Of a DNA stretch of 64,000 nt, positions 44,601-56,358 are shown piece by piece. The position numbers were made by a program, and so were the translations under genes. Every line of letters begins with the position of its first letter. Position 1 is the stretch's first letter. The notes under the pieces were generated by a model. The model saw nothing but the letters and a program-made list of their open reading frames with translations, made no database searches and was not told where the DNA came from. The stretch lies in contig CAXKVR010000015.1 of NCBI GenBank assembly GCA_964058845.1, positions 372,001 to 436,000 of the forward strand. Reading direction: 5' to 3'. Origin of the DNA: Carex sylvatica. Taxonomy: Eukaryota; Streptophyta; Magnoliopsida; Poales; Cyperaceae.

Positions 44601-47065
44601 TGCAAGTGCAAATGCACTTCTCCATATCATGCCGTTAAGGTATCTCCCTTTCCTTTCCATCTATTTTCTCAAACCAAAGCTGGATGCATATGTTAAATTC
44701 TTCATTAATTTTGTATTAATAATCAGGAAATATGGGTAAATCTTGCAAAAGGCCAACTGTTTTGTCTGCTTGGACCAAATGGAGCAGGAAAGACTACCGT
44801 GATTAATTGCCTTACAGGCATTACCCCCATCACAGGCGGTGATGGTACTGATCTCTCTGTCTTTCTTCTTTTCTTTTGAACTTGTGATTTTAATTTTTAA
44901 TGAAGATAAACTAAAGCTAGATTACCTAACAGGAAACTCTTTACACCATCTTTTCTGACAGCATTGATATACGGGAATTCTGTAAGGAGCACTTTTGGCA
45001 TGGCCAATATCAGAAGGTTGATTGGTGTTTGCCCCCAGGTTATAAACTTATAATCTGATATTTCGGAATAATTGTTATTTCGATCATCACATTGTCTCTT
45101 TTGTCTAGTAAAGTACTAAAATGAATTCATTCACTGAACTACAGAAGTTGAGATACTTTTCTTTTCCTGTTATGCCAGTTTGATATATTGTGGGATGCAT
45201 TGACAGCAGAGGAACACCTTGCATTGTTTGCCAGCATTAAAGGCTTGCCCCCTTCTGAAATCAAAGCGGTACACTTTTTTCATATGGTGTCAACAATGCA
45301 CATAATAAATTGCAAAGTTAGCTCGTGTGGGTACTGGTGGGAGTAATATTATTTGGTATATAGGGTGATTGTGTGACATTTTAATTTGGATATGTGAAAT
45401 ATGAAAAGAAAAAATCACCTACAAAATAGTGAAGGTATTGGTTCCCCATGGAAGTGCAACTAGCCATACTGACTGTATAGCATGACTAAGTATGGAATAA
45501 TAGTTTTGATCATGAAACATCCATTATGTGATCAAGTTTGCACAGAACTTCTTTAATAAAATTAAATTTGTTACGGATGCAGGTGGTGAGGAAATCGTTA
45601 GCAGAAGTGAAACTAACACATGCTGCTCATATTAGAACAGGGAGTTTCAGTGGAGGCATGAAGCGCCGTCTCAGTGTTGCCATTTCTCTCATTGGCGATC
45701 CCAAACTGGTTTTTCTAGATGAACCGGTAAATATGCGCAACACATCAGATACAACTTAAAGAGAATTCAACTACTGATTATTTTGTTTCTCAAATTATAG
45801 CAATATTTACCTGCTTATTTATATTTCAGTGTAAAATGTAAAGAATATGGTGCATGTGTTTGGTGTTGTGTGCATTTGCAGACAACAGGTATGGATCCAA
45901 TAACAAGGAGGCATGTGTGGGACATAATAGAGAATGCAAAAAAAGGGAGAGCGATTGTGCTGACAACCCACTCGATGGAGGAGGCTGACATCCTGAGCGA
46001 TCGTATTGCCATCATGGCAAAAGGGAAGTTCCGTTGCATTGGCACCTCCATTCACCTCAAGTCCCGATTTGGCGCTGGTTATATTGCTAATGTCAACTTC
46101 TCTACTACTGGTGCAACCGGTCTAGGATCCAGTGATGATTCTCATCTTGAGCCTGTGAAAAGCTTCTTTTATGATGTAACTATGTATAAAATTAGTACTA
46201 TATAGAATTCTATTGTTTCTTGTAGAACTTTGTAAATAACTTCTCCTGAGGAATCTTTTATATATGAGATGGTATGTTACTATTTTTATGCAGAGGCTTG
46301 GTGTGAAGCCGAAAGAGGATAACAAGGCATTTTTGACCTTTGTTATCCCTCGTGATAAAGAGCCTTTCCTGACGGTAAGTATCATGTATTATTAGCTAGT
46401 TTAAAGTTAATTTGTAATTAAAGTAAGCATGCACACATGTAGATAATGCTCTAATTTCTTGGCATTTTCTTCTGAAATGGTAGGGTTTCTTTGAGGAATT
46501 ACAAGATAGAGAAAGTGAATTTGGGATATCAGACATACAACTCGGCCTCACGACTCTGGAGGAAATATTCCTTAACATCGCCAAGCAGGCTGAGTTAGAG
46601 AGTTCGGCTGCCGAAGGAAATCTGGTTACCTTGAACTTGACTTCTGGCACTTCAATTCAGGTATGTTGTTTGTATATGTAGAATAAACGACTTCTCCCTC
46701 TTTGAATTTGGAAAATTTAAGCACTATACATATACTAGATAGATGCTGGATTGATTTGATACTGACAGTCTGACACTATATATGAAACTAATGGTGAATC
46801 ACTGAACCAGGTACCGAAGGGAGTGCGATTTGTGGGAATACCAGGGCTGAACTCAGAAGAGCACCCGACAGGGATGATGGTGGAAGTCTTCTGGGAGATT
46901 GATGAAGCAGGTACCCTCTGCATTTCAGGTCACTCCCCTGAGACCCCAATTCCTGCAAATGTGGATCTGAACCATACTCCATCTCTGTCGCAGAGGGCTT
47001 CTCTTCCTCGTGGCATGCCAATTGGTTTTGTGATTGAACCTAGCCAGATTCTCAATCAGAATTGA
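41666..47065 (+). CDS. ABCA2: ABC transporter A family half-transporter, ABCA2-like, 15 exons
   Basis: Exons: 41666-42043, 42491-42722, 42850-43205, 43639-43734, 43858-44058, 44152-44308, 44413-44639, 44727-44844, 44962-45038, 45179-45268, 45583-45726, 45882-46175, 46294-46374, 46484-46660, 46811-47065. Junctions are GT-AG and phases close to 2883 nt (960 aa). The family block IPPCEDKF follows the first membrane helix. Exons 3-6 encode the remaining membrane helices (GPTFFLAIAMFGFVFQ, YWLSWFTWEAMLT). The single ATPase domain has Walker [10 protein letters not shown] (565-573), Q-loop CPQFD, signature FSGGM (666-670), Walker B LVFLDEP (686-692) and TTHSMEEAD. A C-terminal tail (ISGHSPETPIP) is typical of ABCA2. 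Exon pattern differs from the ABCA7-like gene, so this is an old paralogue and not a local copy. A lipid substrate in plastid or ER-linked membranes is likely but unproven. Confidence 0.95.
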
Positions 47066-47298
47066 GTATTTATTTGTTTTTTCTTTGTTGATTTATATTG
47101 AAAATTATTAAGAATCAATGGGAGTTGCATTCACTGGGTACTCATAACAGCTCAAACCACTTTTTCTTTTATTCTTTCTTTTCTGTCCTTCCCGTTATTT
47201 TTATTTCTTCTTTTTCTTTTAGCCTTAAGCAATAGATATATAGTTTGTGATAAAGAATGTAAAGTTTATGAGAAATACATTAATAAAAATTATTACTC

Positions 47299-47880
47299 AA
47301 TTTTTTATTTTTTTTTTAAAAGAGGCATAAGTCCATTTCATTAGCTGAAATTGGTTAAATACAAAAAATATCGATTTTTGTGAAATCCATCATGGAAATC
47401 ACATCGACTAAGTATCTGAACTTTTAAGCCACAAAAACAGACAGCAGTTCATACAACATCCATAGAAGTACTAGACCAAAAGTAAGACATATTAGCTAGA
47501 ACTAAGCCACTCTTGATGGGGCTAAAGGTAGATATATAGTCAGGCAAAAAGGAGTTAGCTTCCTTCATAAGTCTTGAAGGGGACTCAGGGTCTGCATCTG
47601 CTATAACAGGGAGCCAATCAACCACAGCATTTTTGATCTTTTTCTTCAAGCTACCTGACCAATACAAACAGAGAGATTTAATGAGCATAATCAAGGTTCT
47701 AGCAGAATTCTGTTTAGTATTATTAAAGCACAAGTCATTCCTATATTTTCAAATGGTTCATGTAACTGAACTAAGCACAATTAAGAAACCTATTTTATCA
47801 GATGAATCAAGTAGACAAGCAAATTGTATTAAATCATTCCAGGTATGCCATTGTTGCATTACTGCTTGACTTTTTTTTAA
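47299..47880 (-). pseudogene. LINE 3' end remnant with poly(A) tail
   Basis: The minus strand reads KYRNDLCFNNTKQNSARTL and then about 75 further residues, like the region after the reverse transcriptase in plant LINEs (IWKxRN..FNN). It ends in an A-rich tail (T-run at 47299-47322 on the plus strand). A stop precedes the open part, so this is a 5'-truncated relic downstream of ABCA2. Confidence 0.65.
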
Positions 47881-47884
47881 ATCA

Positions 47885-48025
47885 AAGGGCACCGTTGGAT
47901 CAGCGATTTTCAAAGTGGTTTAATAAATAGTAAAAAATTTCAAAAAATATAAAATTTGGTCTCCAAGCACATATTAATATGGAAAATAAGATGAATGGTT
48001 TGGATCGGTCATTTGAACTTTGAAT
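47885..48025. repeat. Half copy of a fold-back MITE
   Basis: It matches the right half of the 30463-30953 element (CCGTTGGATCAGCGATTTTC, TGGTCTCCAAGCAC). The left half is missing. Confidence 0.75.
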
Positions 48026-48137
48026 ACGGTGATTTATACTCCAATGCACAAAAATGCATATGCATTGCAATGTATGGTAGCCTTACTCTTCAAATTAATA
48101 CTTTCAGTGTTATATGTAAAAAATACTTAGATATTTA

Positions 48138-48419
48138 CAGAGGCGGAGGTATATGCATGTAATGGGGGTCAATTGACTCTATTTTTTTTCAAAAACTGGT
48201 AGTTATGTATTTTCTTTTTTTATTGTAAAATGCTATGGGAACCTCAAAATGACCTCCATATTTTATATGAAAAGTTTATATTATTGACCCCCATTCCTTT
48301 TTGAAAGAAAAATTAGTTATTATATACCATGTATAATTTGAGAAACTCTAGCATTTCATATTATTTATAATTATTCAAAAAATTGACCCCAATAAGTCAA
48401 TTTTCTACCTCCACCCCTG
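48138..48419. mobile_element. hAT-type MITE with perfect 8-bp target duplication
   Basis: It starts CAGAGGCGGAGGTA and ends TACCTCCACCCCTG, and is flanked by GATATTTA on both sides (48130-48137, 48420-48427). The length is 282 bp. Ends and duplication length are diagnostic of hAT elements. Confidence 0.92.
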
Positions 48420-48427
48420 GATATTTA

Positions 48428-49130
48428 TACTTTCATAGATATCAATACTTAGAAGATAAGATATTTACACTTAAAAAATAAGATATTAATACTGTAACTT
48501 GTTATGAATCATTTCTTTTCAAGTTCCCCAATCATAACCACGTCAACATTCCACTAACAAAAATAGTTGACCTCATAGGTATAAATAATTCAGTGCATAA
48601 GTATAAATACTTTCAATACTTAGATATTAATACTTTCAGTGTCATACGTAAAAAATACTTGTAAGTATAGGTATAAATACTTGTACGACGAGATATAAAT
48701 AATTGCGTGACAACGAGCCTGTAAGTACGTACGTCATCATAGATCTTATTTGAAAGAGAAAATTGCGTAGATATTAACACTTTAGAAAAAAAAATTAAAT
48801 TATGGAGTTTTTGCAATCCTCACAGGAAGTTATCTTTCTGCATTTAATTTTGGATGGTCTACTCGTGGGTACTGTGCGGATATTGTTATCTTTGCGCTAC
48901 AGTACTAGTACCCGCATAATAAATAATTATTCACCTCATAACTATAAATATTTTCGTACATAGGTATAACCGTATAAATACTTCTGTGCATAGATATTAA
49001 TACTTTAGGGAAAAAAAATTGAATTATAGAGTTTTTGCGATCTTCACAGAAAATTATTTTTTCACATTTAATTGTCGATGGTCCTCCTGCAGATACAATG
49101 TGAATACTGTAGCGCAAATACTGTTATCAA
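48428..49130. repeat. Irregular AT-rich repeat region
   Basis: Variants of the words GATATTAATACTTT and TATAAATACTT recur at irregular spacing. Two longer related blocks (48780-48900 and 49005-49125: AATTATGGAGTTTTTGC and AATTATAGAGTTTTTGC) end in CAGTACTAG/TGTAGCGCAAATACTG-like sequence. No gene seen. Confidence 0.5.
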
Positions 49131-50202
49131 CTCTCTTTTATATTTTCTTTTGTTTACATTGATTTGGTTGACCACTAGTTGCGAATGCACTGATCAATTG
49201 AAAATAGCAAATGTTTCAAGCAAATATATACGTAGGATGTATTTGTAAAATCTTTGGATTAATTGTTTAGCCGGTTAAACATAATCCTGTGTAGACAAAC
49301 TAATCTATATATCCTAAAATAGCGTTTTTAATGGAGATGATTTAAATTGGGCGCCAATCTAGTTCAAATCAAGCAGTGAGCATTGAATGGGCATTTATCA
49401 TTGGATGATCTGATTGATTTGGGTTTCACATCTGCTTTCATCGCTAACTCGGGCTGTGTTTTTGGGCTTTGAGATTCGTTCCAAGCTAAAAAGAACGGTC
49501 CAGATCTAGTAATTGTAAAAGATTCCCTTATCAGGTATTGGAGAGGATGTGAATTCGTATTATTATGGGGCAATTTCATATACACCTCAAAAATTTGTAA
49601 ATTACTATTTTCCTCTCTAAAATTCATAATATCACACTTACCTTTATAAAATTCAAAAACTTACAAATTTATTCATTTTTTTGCATTATATATTAAACAA
49701 TTCCAAATCGATGTTGGGCTGATTTGAATCCGATGCCTATTGTATGCGCCCCTATTTTAATACATACAATCTTTCCTTTTTAACTCATCCAATTAGAACA
49801 ACTTCAAGAGATTTCCTCTCTTTTTCAGTTTTTCTTTCGTTTCGAAAAAAAGACAATTCAGATACAGACTCAGTAGAGATGGGTTGGTCTAGGCCCAAAT
49901 AATATTTTGGGCCTATTTTCTACAGCCTACTACCATATCGGCCCATTCTACTACAAATAAAAATGATATATAGTTCTATTCTTTGCTATTCGTTTAATAT
50001 TCAAATTTCTGTTCATTTTAGATAAAAGAAGTACAATATTGATCATTCTCTTCAGTCTTAATTATTATTATATAGATAGCAGTAAGAAGAAAGACAATTT
50101 TATCCCGCTGAAAAAAAAAAAAAAAAAAAGAGAGAAACAATCAATAAAAAGGAAGAAGAAAACAAAGAAAGTGTAAATAATCATTCAACTATAAGATTGC
50201 AA
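49131..50202. other. Intergenic region 3' of the zeta-domain gene
   Basis: No gene recognised. The A-run at 50110-50129 and AT-rich DNA next to 50203 would hold the 3' untranslated region of the zeta-domain gene. Confidence 0.4.
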
Positions 50203-53200
50203 TCACGAAGCACGAGACTCAACGGCTTGAATTGTAGCCTTGAGCTCACTCTGTACTGACACCCGGGAAGGAGACAAGACCATGTCATTCCATATCGAGC
50301 CTGAACCACACACAGTAACCCCACCGGGATAGAGTTCGTGTATTGAGGCGGCATCTACATTCAACTGCCTCACTTTATGAAGGCAGTCATACTCCGTTGG
50401 CTCCACTAGTAGGTTGCTGCTTCCATCCTTCCATCCAATAAGCTGTTTCACATCAAAATATAATAATTGATTTGTCTTTTGTGTAAAATATGCTCGGCTT
50501 GGTTGGGCTTGGTTCAATTGTTACTTGGTACCTTCATCCAGAGCTAAATTCATTAATTTATTTTTCTATTGTTTTTATTCTCAATTAAACTTTTTAAGGT
50601 TAATTGTTTTACTTGGTACCAGTCAATGCAGGAAATAGTCCAAGATCACCCAATAATGCTGATAAAACAGGGCAGTAAACAGTTCGTGTTTCTGTGATCT
50701 GAAATTTCAGAAAGGAAAGAGAAGGCGCAATCAATAGGCCATACCTTAGCAGAACCCAGGGAGTTGGTACTAAAGAGGCGCGCATTATCGACAAGCTCAC
50801 AATAACTTTCAAAGGCAGATGCAAATTTCTTGTGGGACGTCAACTGTGACTTCACACGGACCGCTCTTCCCATTATCACTGCTCTCCTGCTCCCATTAAT
50901 TTTTTTTTGGAAAACAAATTAGAAGCTTTTTCTAAATTATATTATATGCACAAAAAATTTATCCAATTTGGATAAACACAGCCAGAAGAACAAATAAATG
51001 CTTCACATTTGCATATTTTATGGCAACATAACTTTGTGTCATTATTTTTGTTTCCTGGGGAATGTTTGAGATAACCATTTTTATTCACAACAAAAAATTT
51101 ATAACAATACCTGATTCCTCTGACAACTGCTAGATAGGCATCACAGACAACACCGACCAACTCAATCCTATAAGGTTTCCTCTCAGGAAGTTTGTCACTT
51201 GCACCATTTTCTTGAACTGGCTCCCAGTAATTTTCCGTGCTCGTTCCGTCATCTTCAACCTTGTAACCAACCCCCATGCGGTATTTCTGATTATGCACAT
51301 TGCGTGCCATGGCAATTGTCTGTTGAACAAATGGTTCCCATGAGAGGGTCCCATCCATGATCACGTCCCGGCCTTCATTGAGTGCAGTTACTAGGAGGGA
51401 CGAGGCTGCATCAGTAGATGACTGGTGTACCTGTTTGGAATTTGGCAACTTGGTTAGTCATGTTTGCTCATGACTTTTGTGTTATGGTATATGCCAAAGT
51501 TTAAGTGGGGGCTGTGCATACTATGTACCAGTTAGGTATTGCCATTATATTTTATTCAACTTGTTATTCAAATATATTTTTTCAAAGTCAACAGATTATC
51601 GGATCTCTATCTTTAACTTAGTTAATGGCTTTTACTTATTTGTACACACTCCGTAGACCTAGCTGGCAGAACTGGGCTGGTGGTAACACATAGCAATTTG
51701 TATTCAACCATGAGTTTCAACTAATGGTAATTGGTACAGGTTACAGATAACATCAGGTGCAGGTATCCTATAATCTTTTCTCTTTATTTGAAGTTCAGAA
51801 AATTAGAGAAAGAGAACTAATTAAAAAAGAAAAAGAGCATGATTTCAGCTACCAACTCAGAAGTCTGAAGCATATCATCATGGTGACCTTTAGAGCTTAT
51901 GGCACGGTAAATGACGTCAGTCTCCTTGAATGCATCCGCCTCCACCACCACTGCATTTGCTGCTGCTCCTGACCAGAATGCCCTGAAATCATAATTAAAG
52001 GTTTTATGGCAAATTATTTATTGGTCATTAAATGAATTGCACAAGTTATAACCAAGAATCACACAATTTTTCCTTGTGCACAGATGTATGGGAACGGTCC
52101 AATGATGGACCTGTCCTGAAAATGACCCCAATCACCTTCTCAATTATAATAATGTCTCGAAAAAATTATAACAAACATATATTCTTTTATTAATTGGCAA
52201 GTTGCTGCTTGCCTTGTTAATGAAATCATTGATATCAATACATGAGATCTGATGATCATTTCTTGTTGGCAATTGCACATGGAGGTAGGACCTTAAGCTC
52301 ATTTTCTTATTTAAATATTCTCAAATGCTTACCTAAAGAGTGTCCCATTGACCTAATCAATAAGAAAATGAAAGAGAAGATCGACCGCTTACTCCTTCAT
52401 GATCTCTTTGAGTACGGTGCTCTTGCCGGCCCCCATACCACCACCCATGAGCATTAAAACCGGGCTTCGGTCACAGTGTGCCATCGGGACCATCAGGTGG
52501 GACTCACCAGCTGGCGGAATCCCAATTGCCTTCATCTCTTCCACTAGTGTTGAGAGAAGTCTTGTCACCTTCAGATTTTTCGTCACCTTCTCAAATCTCT
52601 GCTTCCTGAAAATTTTTAAAAAACAAATAATTTTTTTTATATTGTTTATTTTGGAAGTTCTTGTGGTATGGAGTACTGATACAGGACTGACATATATTTA
52701 AAATTGAAGATTTTATTAAAAATGTCTGGCATGTACTTTTTTAAACTCAGTCAAATCCCCAATTATTAATATTGTTCCAATCACACGAAATGAAAGTGCA
52801 AGGGATCTTCCAACAAAGTTGAAAGTCATAAAAGAGAATTGAATTATTTTAACAGGAAAATTAGATGGGATCGTAATTTTATATTCTTTTTCTATTAAAT
52901 TTTGTATTTTCCTTTTCGTGTGCTAAAGTCCTAGCACTACAGGTCTAAAATCAATTAGGTCTGGCCAGAAATAAATTGGTTAATAAATCTGAAACAAGAG
53001 TTTGAATTGGAATTATTTTTGGATCAAATCAACATCTAGACAAATGAGAAATAATGTTCCCATGCATGTTAGGTTAAATGTCCCTTTTATCTACCAGAAA
53101 CTCAAATACCTGTTCTCAAAATATTATTTAAAATAGGCCACTAAATAGAAAAAATTTCCAGGTAAGGCAGCAGCTCCTAGCGTATGATACTAACCAACTT

Positions 53201-55924
53201 GTAACTTTCTTATGTTCTATCTTCTAATGAATGGAGAATAAAATACATGATTTACATTTTTTACTCATTACTTATCTTGTGGCCCATGAGGAGATATATT
53301 TAAATTAATGTTGCTGAGATTTAGATACATTATTTTTATCTAACATTGGTGTTTAGGTCTCCATTATTTTGATTCCTTTTGTATGCAACTAGCTGATGTG
53401 GTAGAAGCTAGGACACAACACAGCATTGATTAAATTATGTTATGCATGCACTCCTTGTTGAAAAAAATAATAACAAAATTAAAATATTTAGTTGGACTGA
53501 CAAAAATCTCATGGCTCATGCTGCCCATGAAGTTCCAAATTTTATGAATTCTTAGGATTGGTTAATGTAGCACATCACTTATTTATGAACCATATTAATG
53601 ATAAGTGCATAGCATATACGAAAGGGCTTTTATATAGCCATAAAAGGAGAACTAATTATAGTAGCCTAAAGCAGTAAGATCAGGACAAAAGTACAAGGAA
53701 GAAAAGACAACAATAATTAAGTGATTTAGACTGTTAGTGAGGGACATAAAATGAGTTAGTTGGAACTTATCCAATCAAAAGCTCGTATGAGTATATATCC
53801 TATTTAATTCAATCTCTTATGCTTTTTTTTCTAAGTCTATTTAATTAATTCAATCTCTTATGCTTTTTTTCTAAGTTATTAATCATGATGGACAGATAAA
53901 GTTTTTCACATGTAGGTGTTTGACCATGTTTTACACATTTTAATTAGTTCGTCCTGTCAATCCATAATCAGTTGAATCTATAAGCACCCCACGCACACCT
54001 ACTTGTTTGACATACATGTAAGTCATGACTAGCAAATATAAAGTAGCTTGGCAATAAAACAAAATGGCCCTAAATTATGGGAAATTGCACTAAAGTAGTT
54101 CATAAATAAGCAGATTAGAGATCTGACCTAGTAGCCTCTAACACCATGTTCTTCAGCTTTCTTTTAGGTTCATTTTCTGCTTTCAAAGCCTGGTCACAGA
54201 TCCCCATGCAATATAGAGAAAATAAAATAATTCAAAAGACTATAGGGTTCACTTTATTAATTTGAGCTATTGTACTCTTGAACAAGTATGAACTGGACAC
54301 ATAACACCGATCATTATTACCATAATATTATTTGAAGGCCCCAAGACCACTATTTACGATCATTTCTCCCTACTAATTTGAGAGCCAATTTCTTATTAAT
54401 TGTTGTCATCTCGGTGGTGAAAGATAAGTTATCATCTTAAACAAATAAAAATGCCATTGTCATTGGGAGTACAAGAATAAAATATATAAATAGCAAATTC
54501 TTTCAGGTATATGTTTGAAAGGTAAATGGAGAAACAAAACAAGCTTATAACACACGTCTCTCCTATAATAATCATACATTTAACAATGGCCGACCTATCT
54601 TCCAAAAAGAAGTTAAATTAATGATAAGCCTAGACAAAATAAAAATATTCATAAAGGGACCAATACAATCGATTACCTGGCTAATCATAAAAGTGGCCTG
54701 ATCCCAGTGGTATGCAAAATACCCAAGTATGCATTTTTCTAACTCTTCCATAAGTTTTACATAGAGAGCCTCAGCATTTGGCTCCTTCTCAAAATATGCA
54801 AATATTTTCTCTTCATACCCGTTTGTCTTTCTCAAATAATCAAGGGCTAGTTTGCCAAATTGTGGGCATTGACTTGCATCTTCAAAACCCATTTGCCTGG
54901 CTGCAGAATTAGGAGTTAAATTCATTAAAGAAATATTATAAACATTATGGCCACACCAAGAGATATGAAGATCTGTATTCTGATTCTGTGACGTGGAACC
55001 ATGTGACAATATAAAATTGATGGGGCTACATCAACCATTATTAACAGTAACTTCATGTGTGGTAGCATCAAGTGGCAATATATGTAACACAGAAAGGTAC
55101 TTTTAATAATGGTCCATATTTGGATATTGCCCAATCAATTTGATGCTCTGGTTGAAATTAATATATGAAACCAACACCTCAGTGTCATAACTGTTGTACC
55201 ACTTAACCAGGTTCACAAATGCAATGTAATATTTCTCTACAACCAGTTCAATGTCCATGACACAAAAATTTCTATATGGTGAGCGCCATATGAGATCGAA
55301 AAAAAAGGAAGAGTCTGTTTTATCTATTCATCCACGCTTATTGTAAATTTGAACAAGAGATGAAGCAAAAGTAAAAAAGAAATTATCACTTCCATTCTTC
55401 CAATTGCAAATTGTCAAATATCAGTTGCAACAAGTTTCAGATTTAAATTGGAGCAAATGACATTACCAACATAATGTGAGAACCTCTCGAGTTCTTCGAC
55501 CCGGCCCCTACTGTTCAATCTGAGCAGAGGTGTCGAGCTTAATCCTTTTATCTCCTTTCTCCTGTTCTTGCGGTGGTATCGCATTGTGGCAGTGATGGTT
55601 CCCACTGTGACAACTGCTAAGATGTGTAGCAGTATAATTTTGGCAACCCCGTCTAATTGTTCAAGTAGCAAGAGAAATAGAAAATGCTCAAAGAAGAGAA
55701 AAGAGAGAGAGAGAGCTCAAAATTTCACTTGTCAATGGAACTGTAATGTAGTTTCCAGCTGGTGTACCTCTTAATTATTTTTTTCATTTATAAAAATTGC
55801 GAGATAAGTCATCTCAGTTTATCTTGAAAACATAAATTGGCAATGGCTTTGGTTGATTTAGCATTATTTAGGTAGATAGAAAAAACAGATCAGAGAGAGA
55901 GAAGCTCTAACCTTTGGTAGCCAT
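50203..55924 (-). CDS. Zeta-toxin-domain P-loop protein with N-terminal membrane segment, 9 exons
   Basis: Exons (minus): 55912-55924, 55467-55652, 54677-54900, 54128-54189, 52393-52605, 51853-51982, 51111-51430, 50745-50886, 50203-50442. Junctions are GT-AG and the sum is 1530 nt (509 aa). Exon 1 is only 13 nt (MATK). Residues about 8-28 are hydrophobic (IILLHILAVVTVGTITATM), followed by basic residues, so it is probably membrane anchored. The P-loop GGGMGAGKST (about 216-225) and the block VVEADAFKETD match the zeta-toxin fold, a kinase-like family that in bacteria phosphorylates UDP-N-acetylglucosamine. Plants carry conserved members of unknown substrate; no antitoxin-like partner lies beside it. 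Pieces of it are copied at 21368-22190 and 38528-39215. Confidence 0.92.
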
Positions 55925-56076
55925 GCTGCTGCCTGCTTGCTTGTTCCGAAATCTAGTGGTTCTTTTCTTTTATTGAGAAATGAGAAGTGAAAATGAGAGA
56001 GAGAAAAGAGATATATTTTTCTCTATTTTGCTGAAGGGAGAACCGGAGCAGTCAAAAAAGAGACACACTCTCGCTC

Positions 56077-56158
56077 CTCTCTCTCTCTCTCTCTCTCTCT
56101 GATGTTGGAATTGGATGTCATGTAAGAATGGTAATGGAGAGTACAATGCTTTATACAG
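56077..56158 (-). promoter_or_regulatory. GA microsatellite and candidate TATA box of the zeta-domain gene
   Basis: A (CT)12 run on the plus strand (56077-56100) is a GA tract in the gene's leader or core promoter. The minus strand reads CTGTATAAAG at 56149-56158, about 225 bp upstream of the ATG. GA tracts in leaders are common in plant promoters. Confidence 0.45.
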
Positions 56159-56171
56159 GGGAGGTCCTGAC

Positions 56172-56350
56172 GAGTTCGTATCCTCTGAGATATCTCAAAC
56201 TTTGCGTGACTTTACGGAAAATCCCAACCGTTTATATATGTTCTGCACGAATCTCAAAGCACACATAATACTGACCCTACATCACCCCCGAATAGGCACC
56301 GGACACGTCGGTCACGCAAAAATTGAGATATCTCAGAGGATACGCACTCA
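56172..56350. mobile_element. Small hAT-like MITE upstream of the zeta-domain gene
   Basis: Long inverted termini share CGTATCCTCTGAGATATCTC at both ends (about 56177-56196 and its inverse near 56326-56345). The flanks gtcctgac (56164-56171) and atcctgac (56351-56358) match at 7 of 8 bases. It is 179 bp and lies about 250 bp from the start codon. Confidence 0.8.
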
Positions 56351-56358
56351 ATCCTGAC

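Noticed and set aside
47449..47733. Independent 94-aa gene downstream of ABCA2
   Set aside because: The residues fit the C-terminal region of plant LINE polyproteins, and a poly(A)-like tail follows.
50203..55924. Bacterial toxin-antitoxin system or contamination
   Set aside because: The gene has eight GT-AG introns and a plant-type N-terminus, and gene fragments of it occur nearby. It is a plant gene with a related domain.
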